Below are positions 56,770-64,000 of a DNA stretch of 64,000 nucleotides, piece after piece. Origin of the DNA: Henckelia pumila (Eukaryota; Streptophyta; Magnoliopsida; Lamiales; Gesneriaceae). Below the pieces are notes generated by a model. That model saw nothing but the letters and a program-made list of their open reading frames with translations. It had not been told where the DNA came from and did no database searches. How positions within the stretch are numbered: the first letter of the stretch is position 1; every line of letters starts with the position of its first letter. The stretch is taken from the NCBI RefSeq assembly GCF_033568475.1, contig NC_133123.1:23856622-23920621 (forward strand). Reading direction: 5' to 3'. The position numbers were made by a program, and so were the translations under genes.

Positions 56770-59700
56770 CTAAAATGAAATAAAAAATATTGCAACAATC
56801 ACAATCCAAATAACAAGTTTTGAACTCAAAAAAACTGAATTAGGTAAGAACAAAAGAGTAAAGCTCTCAAATATAAGAAAATGGTCGTTCGATTTATTTT
56901 AAACAAATTGCAGAATAGACATGCACAATATTTGGTCAAGTCCATTTGTCTCACAAAACGTAACATTACACACTAAAAAAAGATGTATTCAAATTAAATC
57001 AGAAGGGAACACAACTCACATAAACATAAAGTACCTAGTTCTTCAACCTCCCATCCAGCACGTCCAACACCAGGAACTCCTAGAGCATTTTCAGTTTGTT
57101 GTGTTTTAGAACAGAACTTTTTTTTTAGATTTTCAAATTCATCGTACATCTCACCATCATCCTGATATCATGGAAAGCAATTTGATTAATAGCCTCGATC
57201 CCATACCCCTGAATATCTAGGAGAAAGTTTTCACTGCATCTTCGGCCACTCGTCGGCGCCGTTTGGTCTTTTCTATTTCAATACAAGCAATCAATTATAT
57301 ATTCATCTCTATAAGAAGATAATTCGACAAGAAATTTCAGAGTTTACAGTTAAAAACCTATTGCTTCAATATCAGAAAACCCATGTAGTGGTATAAAATT
57401 ACAGAAGAACAAAAAGCAGACAGCTAAAAGGCTAAAAACATAATACATATACCTCACACACCCCTCGCTATGTCCAGGTTTGTTAGTGTCGCAGATGTAA
57501 TATTTTAGGCGCTTTGCCCAATTAATGTTTCCACACCTGAGGAAAACAGGCACAAAGTTAATACTTTCAGTGTGCAAGAAAACATGCATGCCAACACAAA
57601 AAACACAGAAAGAACCATCTTACTGCGAGAGTCAAAATTAGTTATTAGCCAAATCTTGTAGGCAAAAATCCATTGCAGTACAAAATCTAACATTTGAATA
57701 ATTCTCCACAACAACAGAATCTGGAATCTATACTAATGTCAAATAAAAAACAAACACTTAATTTATACATAAAAGAAAAGGAAATAACCAACAACCATCA
57801 CAAGATTTCTAATCCTCCAGATGAAAATGATTACTTGCATGTTTGATCTAAGTTTCTGCAGAAGCTGAGAAAGAAGCCTGTGTGGTCTGCCGAATTGGAC
57901 TTATATAGACAGTACATGCAACAAGGTCAAAACCGAATTCCAGATTCATCAGCCGATATGTAAAAATCATATTTAATTTATTTCTCATTCAAAACTAGTT
58001 CTATAAATTGGAAATGAAAGCTACTGATTTTGCTACATTTCATCTTCTTAAAGACTTTCCAAATAAAATCATCTAATAGGCTTGAATCTATCTGCAAGTA
58101 CACACCTAAAACTCGGATATTCTGTTTTCCGCAGATTGGAGCAAGTTCAGTATAAAATTCATATAAAATTCATTTTACATCCGAATGAGTTATAACTGGT
58201 GTCATATCAAAGAAAACACAATTATCTACAAGTTTCATGTGAATTTCAACCTCGAAATATGCCCTGAACAATACCAGATTTTGAAATGACAGCAGGTGCA
58301 AGAAATTATTCTTCATATAGTGCAGTTTCAAAAAAATGGGCATATCCCTTTAAATTTTAATGAAATGACATGTTTCCAGTGCCAAATCAAAGACAACACA
58401 GAGCACTACAAGTTTTCTTCATAATGCAGATTCAAAATTTGTACTATTCATTTTCATTCAACTCAATTTCTAAGTTACACACGCGTTAAAACTACTGTCA
58501 AAGCATGAGAGCAAACAGATGGAGACATGATAAAAAAAAAGACTTGGTGGTGTTATTGTAAAATTACTTCAGTAATGTATTTAAAAGGAAAATTCAAAGT
58601 TTAGAATGAAAAACTTGAACTCGATTATTGAAAAAAAAATGAAATACAATCAACATTCGATTTATTTACACTATGATGCATACACTTCAAAAAAAACGAT
58701 TGCTAATGAACTATAGGCAAAAGAGGAAAAAATGCTATGGATGAAGGTTGAAAATTCTCTCTATCAAATAAAATAAACGTTTTGAATAAAACTCAGACTT
58801 GGGACTCCAAAATCAAAAGGTCTCAACATTCTTCTAATCATAAGATTACATCATAAATATTGGTTAACTGTATCTAATCATAAAAAACATGCTACTCTAC
58901 CATTATTTTAGGTATAAAGAAGTTCCAGAAATAATCTTTCAGCCGCTGAAATAATTCTTCTACTTAAGACTGAAGAAAAAGCTACATTTGCCTACTGTGA
59001 ATGACTAAGTAGAAGCAGACACATATAATGCCTAAGATTACAACAATCATGAATGATTTCCACTTCAAATACTAGTTACTACGACTTTCCAACCATTTAA
59101 GATGCTACATTAAAAATTAACAAAATAATATATACAAATTTCTGTAATAAAGTCTAAAATATTATTTAGAGAATGTATATTTAAATTACGGGCTCTTGAG
59201 AAATGAATTAAAAAACTTCTTGCCAATACTTCATGAAAATATGTTGACGAAAAATAATATGTTTAAACTTCATGACAATTTCAGACGGCAAAAAATCTGT
59301 TTCAGATTTAAGTAAGCTAAGAACAAATTTTATACATAATTATGAACTAATTTAATTTTAAAAAGTATAATATCTATTTAATTCTTAGTCTACAAATTTT
59401 AAATATTTACCAAACAAAATAAATTTTACAATTAAAACCTCATAAACGATTGCAACCATTAATTTCACCAATTTCGCATATGATTAAAGAAAATCACAAC
59501 AAAAAGACATCACATGGAATTTTTAAATAAGACACTCAAGTAATTGAGACTACTGAATTCATTTTTAATAGACACATGATAAATTCAAAAACTTGAATCA
59601 GAAACTTTATTTGCAGGAAGGAAAGAATGAACTTGATGGCAGTGCCCAATAGGCATAATGTGAACAAAACACTTGCAAGGAAATTACAAAAACTGGATAA

Positions 59701-60220
59701 GAGCGCAAGAATTCTGGGATAAAAAAAAAGCAGGCGTGAATCCATTATGAAAAAGGCCAGCAAAACGGTAGATTGGTAGCAGAGCATACATATTTGTAGT
59801 TTTCTGGATCGAACAACAAGAACAAAACATCTTCCGAAACACGTAAAACACAAATAAAAAGGGAAAATCTGAATTCATGTAAAAAAAAATAGGAACCCGA
59901 ATTCACGTTAAAAAAAAAAAAAAAAAAAAGGAAAGCATCTTCCAAAACGCCGAAAAACCCAAATTGATACCAAAACAGAAGGATTCAGACCTTGGGCTTT
60001 CGAATTACGGCGTTGGCGAGCGATTCACGACGGTGGTGGATGGCAGGAGATGCAAATCGGCGGCTCTTGGTTGAAGGAGAAAGGGGATCGCGAGCAGATG
60101 GGTGATGGATTTCTTTTTTTACGAAGTGTTAAAAGTGAAAGAAAGGTACTTATAAAATCCCGGTTCAAGAAAGGGATCTGATTCATCTTTTTACTTCAGC
60201 ACTTATAATTAAAATTTTTA
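56770..60220 (-). other. CACTA interior with unassigned exon-like pieces
   Basis: Mostly AT-rich and non-coding. The minus strand at about 57165-57040 encodes MYDEFENLKKKFCSKTQQTE followed by NALGVPGVGRAGWEVEEL and then a GTACTT donor; about 57535-57460 encodes INWAKRLKYYICDTNKPGHS. A GC-rich segment at 59990-60115 looks like a 5' leader or first exon on the minus strand. These could belong to one multi-exon gene with the Ulp1-like exons, or be captured host fragments. I do not recognise them. Confidence 0.4.
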
Positions 60221-60224
60221 TTGT

Positions 60225-60425
60225 TTTACTTTTTACTTCGGCAAAAATAAAATGCCGAAGTAAAATGCTACAAAAAATTATTAGTGAAGCCCGGGTTTTT
60301 AAAGTACCAAAGTAAAATATGCAATTTTACCTCGCCGGTGTTATTACCGAAGTTGATTGTTACTTTTTACTTCGTAATTACTAATTGCCGAAGTAAAAAG
60401 TGCCGAAGTAAAAGATAGAAATTCT
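60225..60425. repeat. right subterminal repeats of the CACTA element
   Basis: Repeated TTTTACTTCGGC and GCCGAAGTAAAA words, the inverse set of the left end. Confidence 0.85.
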
Positions 60426-60435
60426 ACTAGTGGAA

Positions 60436-61506
60436 GATATGTGGTACAAGTTGGTTCTTCCATACATTTTGGGGTCGTTATGTGCTGTCATTTCGTTCTG
60501 ATATTTTCCCTTAAACCCCTTTAAAATTAATTATTTTTCATAATTGGGAACACTTAGTGTTTGTTAATTGTTACAAGACAACGAATAATGGGCCCCAAGA
60601 CAATGTAAATGGGCCTTGGTTGAGCAGATTAAACCATTTTTGGGCACATTAACCCGATTATCCAAAAGAAAAAACTAAATAAGAATTTAGAATCTTACGT
60701 AATCGTAGATGTGAGTGGAATAAATTTCCAAATAAAAATAAGCAATCGAAACTGTTCAAGTTGAAGAAAATAAAAATCATGGATTTTGATTCGTATCACA
60801 TTACCTCATATTGTATTGTTTTGTTTCAAAAAGATGTAAGGCCATATTTATTATTTGCAATATATACATATTGTTAGATATCTCACATCGACTGTATTAA
60901 GTTCTTGATAATTATATATATGGATAATGAACTTGGAAAATCGTCTCCCTTGAGCTATTTTTTGAAGTGGAGTTAGAATCAAGTTCAGATCTTGACTTGA
61001 CACATTTATGTTTGGATTATTGTTTTAGCTTCATATTCAACTGAATTTTAAAATCGAACTATTTGTTCATGACTTTTATTTGAATTCGATATAATAACGT
61101 TTCATGCCTATTATAACTGTAAATGCTAAACGAAAGATGTTAAATTTTTTATAGAATCAAATCATCAACGCTAATTTTTTTCCTTTTTTTTTTAAAAAAA
61201 AAAAAAACCGATGATATTCGAGTCCTACTGATCCCAGGTTTAAAAAAAAAGGATATTCGAGTCCTGTCTTGAACCGATTTCCATAATTTATTGGTTCGGA
61301 TAATTAACTGTAACTACTCGGCTAAATAAACATAATTAAAGAAACTCCAATTTCTTCAAAAAGGGCCAAAGATATTCAGCTAAGATACAAAATTGATTAC
61401 TACTTAAATGTAAGCAATACGTGCATGGAAATTAAATAGCACGAATTAATTAGCCACACATGCATACGCTAATTACTTACTATAATCTAAATTGATTAAC
61501 TAATAT
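60436..61506. other. intergenic DNA downstream of the cyclin gene
   Basis: AT-rich, no supported gene. Contains a short A-run repeat pair with GATATTCGAGTCCT at about 61212 and 61250. Confidence 0.5.
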
Positions 61507-62990
61507 TTAAACTGCTAATTGGCGTGGATGAGTAGATCCAGCATCTTCATTATTATTAATCCCATAATAATTATGGATCTTATTATAATTAATATTCTCT
61601 GGAGAAGTAACTCTTGGTGGTGTATCCAAAGGAGGGAATTGAAGCATCATTTCCCTTTGGAGATAACAGCAATATGTGTGAAAAGTTGAGGGTGACACAT
61701 TAAGTTCGAACCCTAATCCGAACAAGAAATCCATCTCAAGAAGATTCATCTCCATTGTGTTGATTCCTCCTACTTTGGCATAGTAAGCATTGTTGTAGAA
61801 TCTGTAAATGAATGAGGGGAAAATTAATGTTAAAAACGAAACACGAATTAGAGTTAGTTCATAGTCAATCGACGGGACATCGAGTATTTGTCGTGTTATC
61901 AAAACTTATATATACTTATGCTAATATATAGCGTATATGAAGAATATGCAAATATGGTACTCATGAAGTCGATTATATTAGTTCCATATTCCAGTTTATA
62001 GATATAAATAATAAAATATAGATATTATGAATGGGGCAAACATAGCGAGCTCGAACATGTTACATATTACATTTACACACATACACTGGCCTAATTGTAG
62101 AGCTTTCCTATACGTTCCATCTAATCTAATCTATATCATAAGAACATCGTTCGTATTAACTGTTAACTCTCAACAAAGGTTGCCAAATCGATACATTAAT
62201 CACTCGAAGTCGCTCCAATCGCGACACAACGAACGCCGAAAAATTAAAATAGGAAACACAGAGACAAGGAATTAAAAAATGTGCATTTCAATTTTCTATT
62301 GGGAAGTAGTATATACTCAAAGAATGCATTAATCCTACATTTTATATAAGATTAATGAATGCAGTATGTTCCTATACATTTTATACTCTATAAATTAATA
62401 TCATAGGAAATAGTAAGTTTAAATTTGTTAGTGTCTAAACATAGGCAGTTCAGTTCCTTTGGATACACACAAAGGGACACCAAATCTTAGGTGGCTGTGT
62501 CTGTCAAACATTGAGGATTTCACATGCTTAATTAATTAATTCTTTTTTTTTTCCTCCAATGTTTTTTATAGTTTACTTAAATTAATTCGACATAGATCAA
62601 GAAAACTTTGATACATTAAACATTAAATGTTGTCAAACAAGAGAACATGGTATGTTCGGCTTAGTTCTTTGCTAATAAATATAATTTTACTTTTTAAACA
62701 ATATATATACAAAAAAAGAAAATTTAAAAGCTGTTTATAAGAGGATGGTCGAATGTCCATTTCACCCCCTTAGTATAAACCATGGATATAAATGGCATGG
62801 AGAAAGTATTGCCTCACCAGTAGCCCAATTCCAAGATTAGTAACAATATCAGTTAGCAACAAATAAAAAAACTAATTAACTAAACTTAAATTTAATAAAT
62901 AAATAATTCTTTTTTTTTTAAATAAGGGAATCCAGGCCACAGAAAGTGCTTTGAAGAAGAGGAATAAAATATTTAATTTTGAAAAAGAAA

Positions 62991-63035
<45 letters not shown>

Positions 63036-63542
63036 TGGTTCAAAAATCTTGATCATGCATATTCATTCTTAATTAAAAAAAAATTGATGCTTTGTTTATA
63101 GTATTTATGATGATAATATTGATATAAATAAATAAACAAAGCATATTATATACATCAAGATTATTAATTATAAATTGATGAAGAGATCCAACTAATTAAC
63201 TTACATATCATCCATGAACTTTGCAGAAACCAACACACTGGCAATGAGGAGGCGATGCACATTGTAGGAGTTAATGGGAAGAAAAGGCTGCTTCATCGCG
63301 AATCGATCGAGATAAATATACGCCACGATGAAGCAACTAGGGCTGCAGTTTGCATACTTGAATATCCTCTCCAGGTAGCATTGCACCGAGATCGTAGGCC
63401 TGGTCAGGCCGTGAAATATCGATATTTTCTGCGTATTTAATCCCCGGAAGACGACGTCGTTTGTCTCCGCCGCTCTTTGCAGGAGACAAGACAGGAATTT
63501 TATGACCTTTTGCATCACCTGAGAGCTCTCAAATTCCGCCAT
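61507..63542 (-). CDS. U/P-type cyclin, cyclin-U4-like (2 exons)
   Basis: Exon 1 is 63542-63205, the intron 63204-61802 (GTAAGT...TTACAG, phase 2), and exon 2 61801-61507. The junction restores the conserved KFMDDI-FYNNAYYAKVGGI segment. Predicted 210 aa, about the length of Arabidopsis CYCU4/CYCP4. The cyclin box covers about residues 40-150: TRPTISVQCYLERIFKYANC, FIVAYIYLDRF, INSYNVHRLLIASVLVSAKF, then MNLLEMDFLFGLGFELNVSP. P/U-type cyclins resemble yeast PHO80, bind A-type CDKs and link nutrient or hormone signals to cell division. The start Met (MAEFES) lies shortly before the cyclin region, as in the family. The intron holds a TG microsatellite. The gene looks intact. The subgroup number is a judgement from overall similarity. 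Confidence 0.93.
62997..63032. repeat. (TG)n microsatellite in the cyclin intron
   Basis: About 18 dinucleotide units. Confidence 0.95.
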
Positions 63543-64000
63543 AGATGGAGTAGCGTGTACAATTTGCAGATCAATTAGCTAGCTTGATGGGTTTTTTTTT
63601 TTTTTTTTACAATTTATTTTTTGGCTTTAGTTATAAATAAATAACTATTAATAGTGAGAACTTATATAAAAAAGGTAAATGTAATGGTGTAGCTAGCTTT
63701 GTGTTTGAACATGATGAAGAAGCTGTGAGGAGATCGAGTGTTTTGTGGTTTGGTGTTTTTATAGGAAAGAATCAGCATATATGGGATTCACGCGGAAGTA
63801 GGGTTGGAAATGAGCTGGTCCCATTTGACCAATTTAATCCACTAGTAATCAATTTGTTCCTTTATTATAATTTCTTCCTCGCAAAAACCCTTTTGAAACA
63901 GTGTCATAGATCAATTTTATGAGAAATATCTCATTTTCGACTGTATTTATTAAAATATTATTTTTTTATATTAAAAGTATTATTTTTCATTATAAAGATA
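63543..64000 (-). promoter_or_regulatory. upstream region of the cyclin gene
   Basis: The minus strand has a T/A run at 63592-63608 and TATA-like sequences at about 63630-63670. The plus-strand open stretch at 63701-63922 has no recognised motif. The last 90 bp resemble the dispersed repeat near 25230-25345. Confidence 0.4.

Larger units (their letters stand above)
54904..60432 (-). mobile_element. CACTA (En/Spm) transposon, non-autonomous, with exon remnants
   Basis: Ends CACTAGTAGAATTTCT and the inverted AGAAATTCTACTAGTG bound 5529 bp. gaa flanks both ends (54901-54903, 60433-60435), the 3-bp duplication of CACTA elements. Both ends carry many ACTTCG/CGAAGT subterminal repeats. No TNP2-type transposase was recognised. 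Minus-strand pieces resemble a SUMO-protease C-terminus (55727-56769), with other exon-like pieces upstream. Confidence 0.9.

Noticed and set aside
63701-63922. Possible plus-strand gene upstream of the cyclin
   Set aside because: 73 codons, no motif, no splice context; lies in the promoter region.
1-64000. CRISPR arrays, rRNA or tRNA genes
   Set aside because: No spaced direct repeats of CRISPR type, no rRNA-like sequence; the tRNA-like words are retrotransposon primer sites only.

Overview
This is plant nuclear DNA: spliceosomal introns with GT-AG ends, AT-rich spacers, and all the main plant transposon classes (Ty1/copia, Ty3/gypsy, LINE, hAT, PIF/Harbinger, mariner, CACTA, MITEs). The protein families point to a dicot, and some low-copy repeat words recall asterids (possibly Lamiales), but the lineage is a weak guess. 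Only two ordinary host genes are recognisable: a plastid-type peptide methionine sulfoxide reductase A (+ strand, 26.7-28.9 kb, two exons) and a U/P-type cyclin (- strand, 61.5-63.5 kb, two exons). Almost everything else is mobile DNA, much of it nested.

Layout. 1-3025: 3' part of a Ty1/copia element with one LTR. 3316-4209 and 7272-8055: two hAT-type elements, each with an 8-bp target duplication; between them lie AT-rich DNA, TA microsatellites and a tandemly duplicated exon-like unit (5977-6805). 9831-24002: a decayed Ty1/copia element with 163-bp LTRs, whose gag is interrupted by a 9.1-kb minus-strand Ty3/gypsy derivative (10187-19277, 2.5-kb LTRs) and by a 1.47-kb fold-back element (19560-21025). 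25923-26625: two MITEs, the second ending 63 bp before the MsrA start codon. 29349-30139: a solo LTR downstream of MsrA. 30892-37429: a complete PIF/Harbinger transposon with a three-exon transposase, a Myb/SANT-like partner and, on the opposite strand, two unusual extra reading frames (an RNase H1 N-terminal/viroplasmin-type domain and a protein with SUMO-interaction-like motifs). 37433-40470: a 5'-truncated LINE split by a 1.3-kb solo LTR. 40551-40878: a small hAT MITE. 41135-52771: a mariner-like element whose DD39D transposase is split by a young, nearly intact Ty3/gypsy chromovirus (42403-51427). 53480-54567: another hAT remnant. 54904-60432: a CACTA element with regular subterminal repeats and SUMO-protease-like exon remnants.

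Most insertions could be closed to the base by matching target-site duplications (hAT 8 bp, LTR elements 5 bp, CACTA 3 bp, PIF TAA, mariner TA), so insertion order can be read. The most unusual items are the PIF element with RNase H1-N/SIM cargo, the fold-back element with LTR-like ends and 5-bp duplication, the strong bias of nonsense mutations toward C:G to T:A in the decayed copia element, and the alternating hairpin array in the CACTA left end. All gene models are from reading alone; no database search was run.
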